Assembly (NCBI GenBank): GCA_030142905.1
Contig: JASJOG010000208.1
Span: 124,001 to 188,000 of the forward strand
Direction: 5' to 3'
DNA: 64,000 nt
Origin: Heliopora coerulea
Lineage: Eukaryota; Cnidaria; Anthozoa; Scleralcyonacea; Helioporidae
Part shown: positions 44,424 to 55,786 of the stretch, piece by piece
How positions within the stretch are numbered: position 1 is the first letter of the stretch
How the letters are laid out: every line of letters starts with the position of its first letter
Notes under the pieces: generated by a model
Databases searched by the model: none
Told to the model about the DNA's origin: nothing
What the model saw: only the letters and a program-made list of their open reading frames with translations
Made by a program: the position numbers and the translations under genes

Positions 44424-44861
44424 ATGCTCGGTCGCTCTCATCCAACAGCTCGGACTTCTACCTCTGCGCAAAGCACAACTCCGCGTTCTGCGGGGCTTAG
44501 CAAGTATAATCGCAATAAAGCCTACTACCAGAAGAATAAAAGTGCAATTAAAGAGAGCAAGGCCTACTACGGCTTCAAAATGGAAGTGAAACGCGATGAG
44601 GAAGGGCGATTGGTAGAAGTACGTAAAAAGATCATCACCGTGAGGAATCAGTTAGTGTCCAATGGAAAACCGGCACGAAATATTGAAGTGATGGAATTGC
44701 TCTTGGATTGTTGGCTCAGTCAAAACAGTTCAAATGGCCAACAGGCGCAAAATATTATCCAGGCAGCAACGTCGTTGCAAACAAATTCACCTCCTATATT
44801 CTCCTCAATTGAACGTGATATTCGTCCACCGGAAATTAGTCTGAACTCAATTGACCAATAA
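44424..44861 (+). CDS. Uncharacterised intact 145-residue protein
   Basis: The ATG at 44424 opens 145 codons. A TATAAATA-like stretch lies about 45 bp upstream. The N-terminus is Ser/Thr-rich, followed by a Tyr/Lys-rich segment (SKYNRNKAYYQKNKSAIKES, KAYYGFKMEVKRDEEGRLVE), a helical VRNQLVSNGKPARNIEVMEL region and a low-complexity Asn/Gln tail. I recognise no family. It is the only clean ORF in a transposon-dense block and ends 70 bp before the Bel/Pao remnant on the other strand, so it may be a transposon accessory protein or a host gene. Its proteinaceous composition over the full length argues against chance. Confidence 0.4.
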   Translation: MLGRSHPTARTSTSAQSTTPRSAGLSKYNRNKAYYQKNKSAIKESKAYYGFKMEVKRDEEGRLVEVRKKIITVRNQLVSNGKPARNIEVMELLLDCWLSQNSSNGQQAQNIIQAATSLQTNSPPIFSSIERDIRPPEISLNSIDQ

Positions 44862-44929
44862 CATGCGACCTTTCCTTAATCATAATTGACAGGCTGAGAA
44901 ACTCAGCCTTTTCTTATGCGATCGCTCCG

Positions 44930-46590
44930 TGTTTAAACTACCAGCTTTGTTGTTCGGTAACGGTGGGTGGTTTCCACACCAAGGTAATCTCGTTTCGTGC
45001 CAGCCGGCTTCGTCTCTAGTGAGCTGTTCTTTAAATTCGTCATATACGTTGCTTTGGTCGTTCATCGGTTTATCTTCCAATCCTAGGACATCCAGACGAC
45101 ATGAGTCCTCGTAGTCAACTTGCGATATTTGGGTTAACAGCATATTGGTTACGTTCACAGATTCTTTTCCTGGAGACATCATAGTCCATCTGAACCGTGT
45201 TAATTCTGCAACTGGTTCTCCTGGTTTGTCAATTCTAGGTACGGTGTCTGTTTTCAGCTTGGCATATTCACTGGCTCCCAAGATTATGTGTACTGGAAGC
45301 CTCTCCTTCTTGTCTACATCTTCCATCACGATTCCCTTAAGGTATGGGTTTTCACTGATTAGCTGTTGATACCTCGGGTTGTCTCTGAAGACCAGCTCTC
45401 CCTTTTCGACTTTGGTAACTTCTACTGGTATGAAAAATTGATTGGATGTTCCCTTGATGTTAACGGTTTGTAGTTCCACTTCTCTTGTAGTTGTTCCAAG
45501 CATCATCTCGATTTTTCTTGTTTCTCTTTTGCTCTCGCGCTTTGACAGTCGATGCCCTCTACTTCTACAATTACGACTGGATATGTAACTACGTTGTTAC
45601 TGCCATATTCTGCAGTTAGCAATCGTTCTTCTGGCGGATTATTGCAGATTGAGGTATGGTGTCTTTTGTGGCATTTCTGACATCCTGTTTTACTCTTGCA
45701 ATTTGTTGCTAGATGTTGTGAACCCGTACAATTAAAACAGAGCTTCTTTTTCGAAAGAATTGGTCTTCGATCCCCCTGTTGTTATGATTTTCGGGCATGC
45801 AACGCTTTTGTGCGTGCTGTCCTCGCAATACACGCATGATCGCACGCGTGTGTCATTTTTGGAAACTCGTGCGTGAAAAAACCTCGAACGAGAGTTGAGT
45901 TGCCCACCTTTGGGGAATTTTCTCAATGTTCTCGTCAATAGAATTCATTTCTCGCCACTTCTTCAGCTCTTTGAGAAGGTCGTTAAAGTCCCACTCTTGC
46001 CCGCCTTAATCCCCAAGAAGATCCGCCTTAATCCCTTTCAGTTTATCTAAAGTCGATCGAACATTTCCTTTTACATCTGCCAATTTGCCAAGTGTTTCGA
46101 GACCTTGCACATTGTTTCTCAACTGTTTAAAGAAATCGTTTATCCTTTTTGGATCCGCTCCATCAACAACAGGTAAACTCATAAGTTTTTGAACGTAAGC
46201 ATTAACGACTTCGTTTGTTTGACCATATTCAGCTTCGAGAATGGCCTTAGCATTTGAATATCCGTCTTCGGTAAACGGACGTCCATCTACGTCGGCTCGA
46301 ACAGATTCTTCTAGGAGTTCTTTCAAATAAGAAAATTTCGTCAACGTTGGTAGATTCGTGGAGTCAATCTCCGAATTGAATTTTCCCCAAAAGGGAAGCC
46401 ATGCTTCGATTTTTTCGTTAAATTTCGTGATCGGTCACTTCAGTAACTTGGCCAGGGACTTTGTGTTGTTTTGATTGCCTTGACCTTCAACTTCTACCGT
46501 ATTCTCAAACTGAGCTCTTTGCTCCAATCTTTCTCTTTCAAACTGCGGGTTTTGTTTGTGCTCCGCAATTGCTTTTGTTTCTTCTTCACT
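44930..46590 (-). pseudogene. Bel/Pao retroelement gag-protease remnant
   Basis: Reading leftward: a charged coiled-coil end (46590-46490); DUF1759-type gag (46440-46006) with EAWLPFWGKFNSEID, LTKFSYLKELLEESV, PFTEDGYSNAKAILEAEYG and NNVQGLETLGKL; three cysteine-rich blocks at 45880-45640 (CVYCEDSTHKSVAC, CFNCTGSQHLATNC, CQKCHKRHHTSIC), the latter two forming nucleic-acid-binding knuckles; an aspartic-protease-like region (45506-45100) with HIILGASEYAKLKTD; and the start of pol (GWHETRLPWCGNHPPLPNNKAG). Stops or shifts occur at about 46430, 46005, 45940, 45730 and 45510. Reverse transcriptase and integrase are lost at the left junction near 44930. Confidence 0.85.
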
Positions 46591-46599
46591 GTTGTCGAT

Positions 46600-47119
46600 A
46601 AAATCCACCTGATGATGACAATTTGCCTAAGCTATGGATCCGCATTCCTTATCTCGCTCAAACGAGGCGAAAATCTCGTCAACTCCTGTCTAAAGAAAAT
46701 CCGATGCTGCCTTACTCATCCGGTTAAATTCATCGTTATTTACGACACTAAGAAAATCTCTTATTTCATTTCCAACAAAGATAGAATTCCTGATTTCTCC
46801 CGCAGTAATCTTGTTTATCAGATCACTTGTCCTGGCTGCAATAAATCTTATGTAGGTGAAACTGATCGCTGTCTTCACAAACGCCTTTCCGAACATGCCA
46901 CTCAGCACACCACCAGTGCGGTTGCCCAACACTTACTAGAGTGTGAACACACACAATTCATTACCAACTTCTGTCACCAATACGATAGACTCAATAATCT
47001 CTCTTGTTCTTCAGACTTAACTTCATGCATGAAAAATCTTATTTTTAATAATTATAAAATTCACTATTCTAATAAGTCTAGTAACATTAATCAACTTTTA
47101 ATTATAGAAGCACTGCACA
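46600..47119 (+). pseudogene. Penelope-like element, reverse transcriptase end and GIY-YIG nuclease (5' part)
   Basis: DDDNLPKLWIRIPYL near 46610, a frameshift near 46680, then KKIRCCLTHPVKFIVIYDTKK, SNLVYQITCPGCNKSYVGET (the GIY-YIG core with its CPGC zinc-binding-like pair), DRCLHKRLSEHATQH with conserved Arg and His, AVAQHLLECEH, and LLIIEALH with the catalytic Glu. The frame is cut at 47119 by the hAT transposon and resumes exactly at 49143. Cuts DNA for target-primed integration in intact Penelope elements. Confidence 0.85.
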
Positions 47120-47472
47120 CAGGGCCGTACTCAGAAAATTCCACAGGGGGGTGTAAGCTCACTTCAACCGACTGACGCACGAGCTTGTACCGACTATATC
47201 CTATCAATCGAAGCTTTTGTCTTTTGGTCGAGTGCCTACTAAAATGACGCTTAATAAGTACGCACTATCAATACGGAATGAAAACATGATGGCATTTTAA
47301 TATTAAAATTCATGTCTTTGGTGATCTCTCGTTGACTACATGTAAGCAAAACATTTAACATCAACTTTAGATTTGTGAGTATTAAATTTGGTAGTTTGAA
47401 TTTATTTAAATTGATAAGTGCTAAAAGTTAATGATTTCATTTGTCCGGGCTTTATGATTCTACTTATCCGTG

Positions 47473-49000
47473 TTAAATCGAACACGTCTTTTCTTCAAAT
47501 GAACCCAATTTTTGAATAATGGTGTTCAGATCTAACTCCTCTGAAAGATCTCTTTCACATGAAATCAACATAAGAGATTCCAGGCGATCTTGGAGCATAG
47601 TGCTTCTTAGCTTGTTCTTGACCACTTTCAGTTTGCTGAATAATCTTTCATTTGTAGCCACAGTGACTGGTGCCGTTTGAAGAAAGGTGAACGCCATGTT
47701 GCAGGTGGGGTAGACAAGCTTTCTCTTACTGACGAAGGCAGCAACTTCACAGACTGACTTGGTTTTCAACGGCTTTCCATCGACAGACTCGTCTCTCAAG
47801 ACAATGAGCTCTCCGACAAGGCTTTTACTTGTTAAGCTTCCGCCTAGCAACTTGTACAAACTCTCTGCTAATTCTTCACTGATTTCTTCCCACGGTGGCA
47901 GCAAAACTGAAAAGGATTTTATGTTCGTAAAAACCCGATTCCAGTTCTCTCTACAATCTGTAATAATCTGGTCAAGAACAGAGAACGTTTCCTTCCGGTA
48001 AAAAATGGCGAAACCAACCTCAACCTCGTTTTCAACGTATCATCCAGCCTCCTTGGGGGCACTCTTCTCCTATGATGATGACTGAATTCTTCTTCCGGGT
48101 CGCATCCAGCATGCCTTGCCATCGCTGCAGCAGCCTTCACCTGCTTATCTACATCAACTTCATTGCGAATCCTTTCCAAAGCCTTTGTTGTTGTGGACAA
48201 CAAAGTAAGCGCATCAAGCAAGTTCAAACCTTCTTCCTGAAGCTGAACGATGAGCACCTTGCAATGACGCATAATAAATCTCATTATTTCCTGACTAAAA
48301 ATGAAATCGTACATTTTCATGTTCTTCAAAAGTGCCTTGGCCTGATCACGGGTGTTCGTGTCTGAATCCAGCTCTTTGTTGATACTTTTCTGAAGCAGAG
48401 AGACTATCGACTCAAAGGAGATCCAAACACTGTCGATGGACTCCGATCTGGCTATCCACCAAGTTTGGAAAAGATTTCGTAGTTTTAATGCTCCTTCGAC
48501 GCTCTCTTGCGCTTTTGTAAGCTCTTCAGATCGCTTGGTGCTGCTTGAGAAAAACGAGTACAATGATTGTAGAAAGACAAACATTGATGACACGATGGTA
48601 CAAGCTTTGCAACTTCGCTCTACAAATGTATTCCACCGATGAGCCTGGCACGGAATGTAAGGCACTTCCCTCTCTGGGAAATCATTTTTGATCTTCTCAT
48701 TAAGCTTCTTGTGACAACCGTTGTACTCTCCAGACATACACGCCGTGAAGTCATAGGACTGGAAAAAGAGCTTCCCCACATCGACACTATGCTCGTTGAG
48801 ACATCTCAATATCTATGTTGCATGTCCATCACCAGATTTATCTCCAAGCACCGTCAAAAAAAGCAAACGTTCCACCGGTTTGTTATCTGCGACGTACATC
48901 ACAACGATAGACATCTGGTCTTTATTGCTCGTATCGGGAGTCGTGTCGGCCATCACCAAGAATGCTGGTGCTTCTTCTAATTCCTTGACAACTCAAGTAA
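47473..49000 (-). pseudogene. hAT-type transposase (ZMYM/ZNF862-like), broken
   Basis: From right to left: PDTSNKDQMSIVVMYV (start of the RNase H-fold), a TAG near 48807, RCLNEHSVDVGKLFFQSYDF, TACMSGEYNGCHKKL, IPCQAHRWNTFVERSCKAC, long helical insertion, a frameshift near 47910, and the C-terminal dimerisation block PTCNMAFTFLQTAPVTVATN ERLFSKLKVVKN in two pieces. These are the standard motifs of hAT transposases of the DUF4371 type. The N-terminal zinc finger is missing. One stop and one frameshift make it inactive. Confidence 0.8.
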
Positions 49001-49003
49001 CAC

Positions 49004-49078
49004 GACTTTCAGTCGGCAGAAATTATGTTTTAGTCGGCAGACTGCCAACTAAAACATAATTTCTGCCGACTGAAAGTC
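49004..49078. repeat. Palindrome with 37-bp arms inside the hAT element
   Basis: GACTTTCAGTCGGCAGAAAT.. meets its inverse with no spacer and one mismatch. It lies between the truncated transposase start and the right terminus, where the N-terminal coding region should be. Confidence 0.9.
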
Positions 49079-49142
49079 ATGTAAAAAATTTGGGGGGTGT
49101 CGCACCCCCCATACTCCCCATAGCTCCGAGCCTGACTGCACA

Positions 49143-49446
49143 TTACGTTTATTAAACCAGAGCTCAACTCGGGTCTTAAGGCTAGCAAAGAGTTGTCTCT
49201 TTTGACCTAGATATACTTCTATCAGCTTTCCTATTCGTCTTTAACATCCTTAATCTCTGTCACATCCTGTTACCACCACCTACCACTATTAGATATCACT
49301 TATTAATATTTGACATGTAAATATAGACAGGTAGGCGTTCTTCTTCGTCACCGATGATGTCATCACGGTTCTTGTATATATAAAGGCCTAGGTATGTTTG
49401 TGTAAAGTCACTTGGTCTGAAGATGATTTTGTAATAAAATCGAAAT
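49143..49446 (+). pseudogene. Penelope-like element, C-terminal tail and 3' terminal motif (3' part)
   Basis: Continues the nuclease frame (TFIKPELNSGLKASKELSLF) after the hAT insertion, then non-coding sequence to a CTGAAGA.. stem GATTTT/AAAATC ..GAAAT motif at 49417-49446, the expected position of the hammerhead-like terminal structure. Confidence 0.8.
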
Positions 49447-50736
49447 ATTACCATTTCACTTTCGTCTCTTATATAACTCGAATCTTGAGTTAACAAGATG
49501 CCACTGTTTTTCGGAATATGTTTTGCCTTTAACTATGACACTAACATTACACAAAAGCAGTTCGGAGTTCATTAATTTTTTATGGTTTTGTATTCTTCTA
49601 AAGTTTTGCGCATCTACCTCCTTGTTGTAGAACTGGATTGGATTAAGCTCGAACAGATGTGGACCAATGTTCAATTTGTTACAAAACTAAGTCCTCAGAT
49701 GGCCTCTCGGCTGTAAAGAATTTAAAAGAAGCGATACTAGGTGGTCACATGTCGCTATTTAAAATTTTTTAAAAAAATGTAAAAAGAGAAGAAAAAAAAC
49801 ATTTTAAAATTAATGGTGCGTAATTTAAATTTCGTAGCATATCATATACCGATAAGTTTAACTTCGTATCACTGAGCAAATAATCTCTGTTTAAGAGGTC
49901 ATAGTGAACTTAGCAATATACTCGTTAACTTATAGCACGTATCATTTTCCGGTATAGTGGTATGCGAAGTTATAAGGAAACAAATAGTTTGTCCCTTCGT
50001 AAATTTTGGAAATTTGTAAGCCTACTTGAAGAGATTCATAAAATTTATACTGTGATATTCTGTATACGTAAAACCCTAATCCGAACCCTAGCGGTAAACA
50101 GCGTTATATAATATCTCTTTTCTTCATCTTCTTCCGTCTCAGATCCTGGTGTTCCTTCGATGAAATTGACAGTTGCCTTCATGAGTTGATCTAATCATTA
50201 ATCAGACAGTATGGTAGGCACATTTCATTTTGGAACGCCACTTGTCAAAAATTACTGGCTTTCTTACGGGCTTTCTATGTAACCAAGTGAGCTGACTCGC
50301 GTGCAGGCTAATTTTGTCGAATTTTCTTACCATGACTTGATGTTTGCTTTAGTTCTTGAAGAAGTTCATACATTAATAGCTAAGTTAACAAATTGGTAAA
50401 ATTGCTCTTGAAAGTTTGTTCTAGTCGATACAGAGTTTGTCTAGATATACGTCTTCGTCTATAAACTGTACGGAATGAAATTGCAAGAAGCTGCCAAGTT
50501 TTGACTGCATGCTAAATGAAATTTCATTCAAACGCTAAGAACTTTTTGGACTTCTGAAGGCAAAAATGCAATTCATATTTAAATAAACAGGCAGAATTTT
50601 AACGATTAATGTAGCTTGACAATTGAGCCGATAGTAAGCTCAGCCTAGTAATATTTGTCATGTTTGAACAGGAATTAACTTTTTCATGACATGACTCTAT
50701 ATCGAGAATAACAGGCAAACATTTCATTTTGCTTAG
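49447..50736. other. Non-coding, no gene recognised
   Basis: AT-rich region before the first mini-exon of the kinase gene; minus frames here are short and featureless. Confidence 0.5.
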
Positions 50737-50814
50737 AACTGCCGAATGATACAGAAGCAGGTGCTTACGAAGCAAACGCTGAATCATCTTTTCAAAAAAG
50801 TCTTTCTACCTCGG
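50737..50814 (+). CDS. Mini-exon 1 of the IRE1-like gene (78 nt, phase 1-1)
   Basis: Bounded by TTTTGCTTAG and GGTAAGT. Encodes LPNDTEAGAYEANAESSFQK and a Ser/Thr tail ending in a split Gly codon. Same length and phase as three later exons, so exons can be skipped or duplicated without a frameshift. Low-complexity, acidic/Ser-rich linker with no domain. Confidence 0.5.
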
Positions 50815-51893
50815 GTAAGTTGTGGGTTAAGTTACTTACAGCCTAAATTAGTTGAGAACTGCTGATAGCTTCTTTTGATACCGGACTCCGAAGATTCACG
50901 GTAGCTATTTTATTTATTTATAATTTTTGATTTTTAAGTTTTCCAGTAGGTATTGTAAACTTAGTAAAACATCAGTCCGGTAGATTTAAAAATAATTGAT
51001 GGAACTTCGCAATATCGTTTCAAAACTCGTTCGAAAGGAATAAATGTGGCAGTTTTAAGCAAAAGGCGAACTTTTTGACATGACCCGTAAGAGGTCTAGA
51101 TACTCTCTGGTGTTTCCAACAGAAACTACCTAATGAGGTGCTTCACTATAACGGGTGATGTCTTTCTGCTAAATTATGCGCGTCTTGGCTTGTGACAAAG
51201 ATTACAAATTAGTGAGGAGGCAGTCTTCGTAAAACTAAGAATTTGCATTGGAAACCAAATTAGTGAAATTTTGGTGAAAGTATCATTGCTGGTACAAATA
51301 TCCCGGTGTGAATTTCCTAGCGAAATACTAGAAAAACGATATCAAGAATAAACAACTTATGCATGCTTACGTACCGTAGTAGAAAATATCCACCAAAGTG
51401 TCAGTTAGGTTTTTTAAGCTGCTGGAAAGGATATTCGGTACGATTTGGAGATTAAGCTGATAAATCTGTCCCGCAGAGTTAAAAAAAAATATTTCATGGC
51501 CTGAGTACTAGGCTTTAGTTAAAATTAAATACCACGTAAGAGGGTTAGGTTCCGTTATCAAGAGGACTAGGATTTCAATTTCAAGAAATTTAAACGTGGT
51601 TGTGGAGATTTTTGAGTTAAATGGATAAATTGTTGTAGATTCATTGAAAGTTTGACCGTAGGAGTTTGAATCAAAACTATTTACTTTTGACTTCATACAA
51701 TGAATCTTTTGCTTAGTTCTTGACGGATACAGATTTTATTTGAAATGAAGATGATACGGCCAAGTGACGTCATATTGTTGATACGAAGTGATTAACAAAG
51801 CTGTTGCACTGCTTAAAGTGACAGGAAATTTTAGTTAATTAAAAATTTAGTAGTGACGTCTCTGTTAATTGTGAATTGACTTACTTGTTTTAG

Positions 51894-51971
51894 ATAAACC
51901 GACTACTTCGACAGCTGGAATTAGCTGCGTAGTCGACCAAGAATCACGAGTGTTTGACCTGCCAGCTGAAA
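51894..51971 (+). CDS. Mini-exon 2 of the IRE1-like gene (78 nt, phase 1-1)
   Basis: Bounded by TGTTTTAG and AGTAAGG. Encodes KPTTSTAGISCVVDQESRVF then DLPAE. Its VD.ES..F.LP.E end resembles mini-exon 4, suggesting exon duplication. Confidence 0.6.
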
Positions 51972-52656
51972 GTAAGGAATTTTTTTACAAATACTGAAGT
52001 TTATTCAAAGGCTGGATTTTCTTCGAAGTTCCTTTTATAATTTTTCAGTACCATAGCAAGTCATTGGAAGATTTATGAAAGAAAAAAAAAACGTCATACA
52101 GTTAGCTTGTTTTATTTTGAAGATCCGCAATAAAATCGTAAATTCTAGTGCCGTATTTGGTGCAGCTGGACGTTTGACTCCTGTCAGTTGAACTTTTAAC
52201 CAGAAACTCGGTAATTACTGTACACGAAGTTCAGCACAGTATCCTATATATGGTTGTGTCCAGGGCTTTTGTAACTTAACCATTTGCTCGCCCAGGCCAT
52301 TGTACTATTCCTATCCTCTCTTATGTGGGAAGTGGATGTGACACTTCAAGCTATAGCAGTGACCTTGACCTTAATGGTCTTCAGCCTCCTCCTTGTTACT
52401 AGGAATAGAAAGAACAGGGCAAAACTTGAAGTCTGTTCTAAAAAAGGTTTGGTACTTACTGTTTTAATTCTTAGTCATATGGTTAATGGTAACTAGTTAT
52501 CGTACAGGTATCGGACAGATGATCAATAAATCTCCGCAACTGATCTTCATAAGGAGTGACCTATGTCATATATATGTAATACTGCTTTACACTTTTTGGC
52601 AACCGAATTAGTAATGGCAAATTAGGTGCTAAGAATGATCGTTTTTAATTTTTCAG

Positions 52657-52734
52657 AAGTCCAAAGCGATGCACGAGTTACTGATCGACACAAACAGACT
52701 GAAACAAGTGGGCGAAAAATTCCTCAACCTGTTG
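52657..52734 (+). CDS. Mini-exon 3 of the IRE1-like gene (78 nt, phase 1-1)
   Basis: Bounded by AATTTTTCAG and GGTAAGT. Encodes VQSDARVTDRHKQTETSGRK then IPQPVG, a polar linker. Confidence 0.6.
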
Positions 52735-53869
52735 GTAAGTTCTTGATTACTACTGACATATAATGAAGGTGAACAGAAAACTAATGTCCTGTATTACAAC
52801 TGGTCGTACATCGTAAAATACGATCGTGCAATTCTCGATTAATCTCGGCTTACGAAATTTTTCTGTCAAATCTAGGAATTCTGCTTAGATAGCTAGATCT
52901 TTGCTAACATTTAGAAAACTTTACTTTTAATACAGAATGTACTTCAATACGGTCCATGCAACATTAGGATTGTACAATTTTGGAGAACAATAGCCGAGGA
53001 ACCTTACGAGATGCTGGAACATTCCGTTTTGGGAACATTCCGGTTTGCATGTCTTAATTTCATAGGTGATGAGCTACGTCCTCCCATCCCTTTGTTCATT
53101 TGTGACCGTATGTCTGAGAAAATGACTCCTCAAATTAACAAAATTTAGTAAAGGAAAGGAGGAGGAGGAGGACATGAACAGTAAACTAATTCATGAGAAA
53201 TAGCTATTTGAAAAAATAAAATGATAAACAGATCTGCCCATTTTGTTGGTATCGTTAACGCACGTGGCAACAATTTGTATTACGTTTACATATACGTCAT
53301 ACGCAATTCTTTCATTGAAAATTTTTCGTAATCTTTGTTGTAAAGAAAGTAGCTCACTTTATTTTATTAGGTGTCTGGACAGACACCTATACTAGCCATG
53401 TCAGAAGAGTCACTGGACCTGGCCGCTGCCCCCGTCTGGAGACATTGATGCAAAATTTCCAATAGTACTAGGCACGTATAGATTCATTATTCAGGCAACG
53501 TTTCACTTTGTAAATAAGGATATTTCTTAACTGCGACATGAATCGGTTGCATGATTGCTGTTAGGACTGCAAATCATGGGTGCACAGTCGGTATTAATAA
53601 AGAGTTCCAAACTATCTATAGTTGTAACTAAGATTTGCGCCATGTCGAATGACATCAACCTGGGAGATAAATTTGCAAATTCTTTCACCAAGAGACTGTC
53701 TGAGGGACGTGCTGGTGGTTTTAAAGCATCTTGGAGTCATTTGAAAATATACAACATTTGGCTGCTTAAGTCAAAAACAATACGTTCTTGCACCTTTCTA
53801 GGATCACTATGTTTACCAACCATTGCTCTTGGTGTCTGTAATAACAATCATGCGCAGCTGTTAATGCAC

Positions 53870-54300
53870 TCTATTGTTGATACTCCATTTGGCGACGAAT
53901 CAGAGGTTTTCTTTGTGTCTCCGACAGGGCCCTGTCATCTTTCTTTTTGACTCGTTGACAAAGGGCAAGGGCATTGAGCAGTTGCTAGTCATGTGTCCTG
54001 AGCTCAAGCATGCGGGGTTGATCACAGAATGTTGGTCACAGAATGAACAAACTAGTACATGCACGTTCTTATTACCTGAAGTTAGAGATGATAGAGGAAT
54101 AGGAGACTCACCTTTCCTTCCCAGCACCTTTTCTTTTACCGTTCGTTGAGGAAGACTGAAGAACTCATTGATGTATTCCGTACTCGCTCTTCCAATTCAG
54201 CCTTGAACTGCTTGGGGATTTTCCCGTTTTCCAGTAATTTTTGCCTACTTAACATCTGATGAATAAACGCATGTTGTCAGAAATGTCGGCAGGGACTAAT
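53870..54300 (-). pseudogene. Possible Bel/Pao-like gag fragment
   Basis: Minus-strand frames give NWKSEYGIHQ.., GKEGESPIPLSSLTSGNKNV and VLVCSFCDQHSVINPACL, resembling the segment before and at the first CxxC knuckle of invertebrate Pao-type gag. The region upstream is full of stops. A different plus-strand frame of 131 codons (53555-53950) has no recognisable domain. Confidence 0.3.
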
Positions 54301-54627
54301 GGAACCAGACGTGTCCCATGTGTATTGAAAGAAGTTCTGGAGGCTTGAGACGTGCTTCTCGATACTATCGTAGATTCGTACATGACAAATCATTCCAAAA
54401 TCAAGAATATCTAAAATTGATTTAAAACTTGATAAAGAGTCCACATGGCTGAGATAATGACCTCATGGTTTGTTAATCTCCAAAAGCTGGGTGGCTGCTC
54501 CATATTTTTCGTCTTTTAGTGCAAACTCTGAGATGTCTAATGCTGCTAGACCATCTTAGAGAACTTTTCTTGCGGGAACCGCTGAGTATTTTTATAAAAT
54601 ACACAACAACGGTAACTCCGAATGACG

Positions 54628-54732
54628 ATAACAATTTAATTTCAACGTTTCGACTAGGTTTCAGTCATCATCAGGAATGCATTCCTGATGATGACTCAAA
54701 CTTAGTCGAAACGTTGAAAATAAAATGTTATC
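54628..54732. repeat. Palindrome of two Penelope-type terminal motifs
   Basis: About 52-bp arms meeting at GAATGCATTC. The right arm reads CTGATGA-T-GACT..AGTC-GAAACGTT (54685-54712) and the left arm is its inverse. A LINE with a GATT tail is inserted directly at its right edge. Confidence 0.8.
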
Positions 54733-55440
54733 AATCAATCAATCAATCAATCAATCATTTATTTAACCACCTAACGTCCTAAGAGTAAAATTAAGCTCGT
54801 TCAAAATACTTACGTGCATTTAAAAGTACAAAAATTAATAAAATATTAAACTTAACAAAATTTACAAGCTATTATACTTATCAATAAGATACAATTTGAC
54901 AACAATTAAATATACTACATTTACAATAAGAAGAGTATTCATCATTACATAATTACTATGTAAAGTTACTTAACAAAGTAATTACCTAAAATTTAATATC
55001 ATTAACTTTTCTCATAAATGTCTTGAGGCTTTCCTGTCTTAAATCGGTTTTCAATAAGTTCCATGTGTTTACTACCTTAGACGTGTACGAATTCTTCATC
55101 CATTTAAGATTATACTTAGGCAGACTTAAATTAATCCCACTACCTCTTAAATGATAGTTTGACTCCTTAAAAGTAAAAAAAATTTCGTATGTACCTAGGG
55201 CCATGGCAATACAAGGACTTATAAAGCAATACAAGTGATTGACAAATTCTTCTGTGCTCTAAAGTATTCATATTTGCTATGCTAAGCAACTCTTCATACG
55301 ATGTTGATCTGCCATATCTTAAAAGGGACCTCAAAATATAAAAATTTGCATCTTCAATTCTTTTTACTTGAATTCTACCAATACCTAATAGGAGGGGGTT
55401 ACAATATTCGAAATGAGGCAACACAAAAGCTTTATAAAGT
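54731..55440 (-). pseudogene. LINE 3' end with reverse transcriptase tail and (GATT)n
   Basis: Minus strand: LPHFEYCNPLLLGIGRIQVK, DANFYILRSLLRYGRSTSYE, LLSIANMNTLEHRRICQSLV, LLYKSLYCHGPRYIRN, a frameshift near 55190, YHLRGSGINLSLPKYNLKWM, and VVNTWNLLKTDLRQESLKTF ending in TAA at 54986. This is the C-terminal half of a CR1/Jockey-type polyprotein. Then a 3' UTR of about 230 bp and a (GATT)n tail at 54731-54757. 5'-truncated at about 55440. Confidence 0.8.
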
Positions 55441-55786
55441 TTGTTATCGTTATTCGGAGACCTTTTAGATTGTTAAATTTATCAACTTTGAGCAGGTTTT
55501 TGTTGCTATGCATAGCTGCAGTGTAACTGTTCCATTTACCTCTCAACTGGCTTATCTTACAATATTTTTAAGGAAATCTTTGACAACTTCGCTGTTATCT
55601 TTTGCAATGAGGAAAGCTGACTCACTGTGATCGCGCCATTTGAATTTACTTCTGACTGTGTAACGTTACGGCTTTCAATAAATTTCAATTTGCTGTCAAT
55701 TTTTGCATTAGTTCCTGTGACTGACTCACCAAACTCACCCGTGTTTAAGGTAATAAAGTAATTAGTTTGAACCCGGGAGAATCTGT

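Larger units (their letters stand above)
47120..49134 (-). mobile_element. hAT transposon inserted in the Penelope element
   Basis: 2015 bp, ends CAGGGCCGTACTCAG.. and ..GCTCCGAGCCTG with related GGGGGGTG subterminal blocks. Flanks ACTGCACA (47112-47119 and 49135-49142) are a perfect 8-bp target duplication. Removing it restores the Penelope frame across EALH-ITFIKPEL. The minus strand carries a broken hAT transposase. Confidence 0.9.

Noticed and set aside
53555..53950. 131-codon plus-strand ORF
   Set aside because: No motif seen; the opposite strand better fits a decayed gag fragment, itself low confidence.
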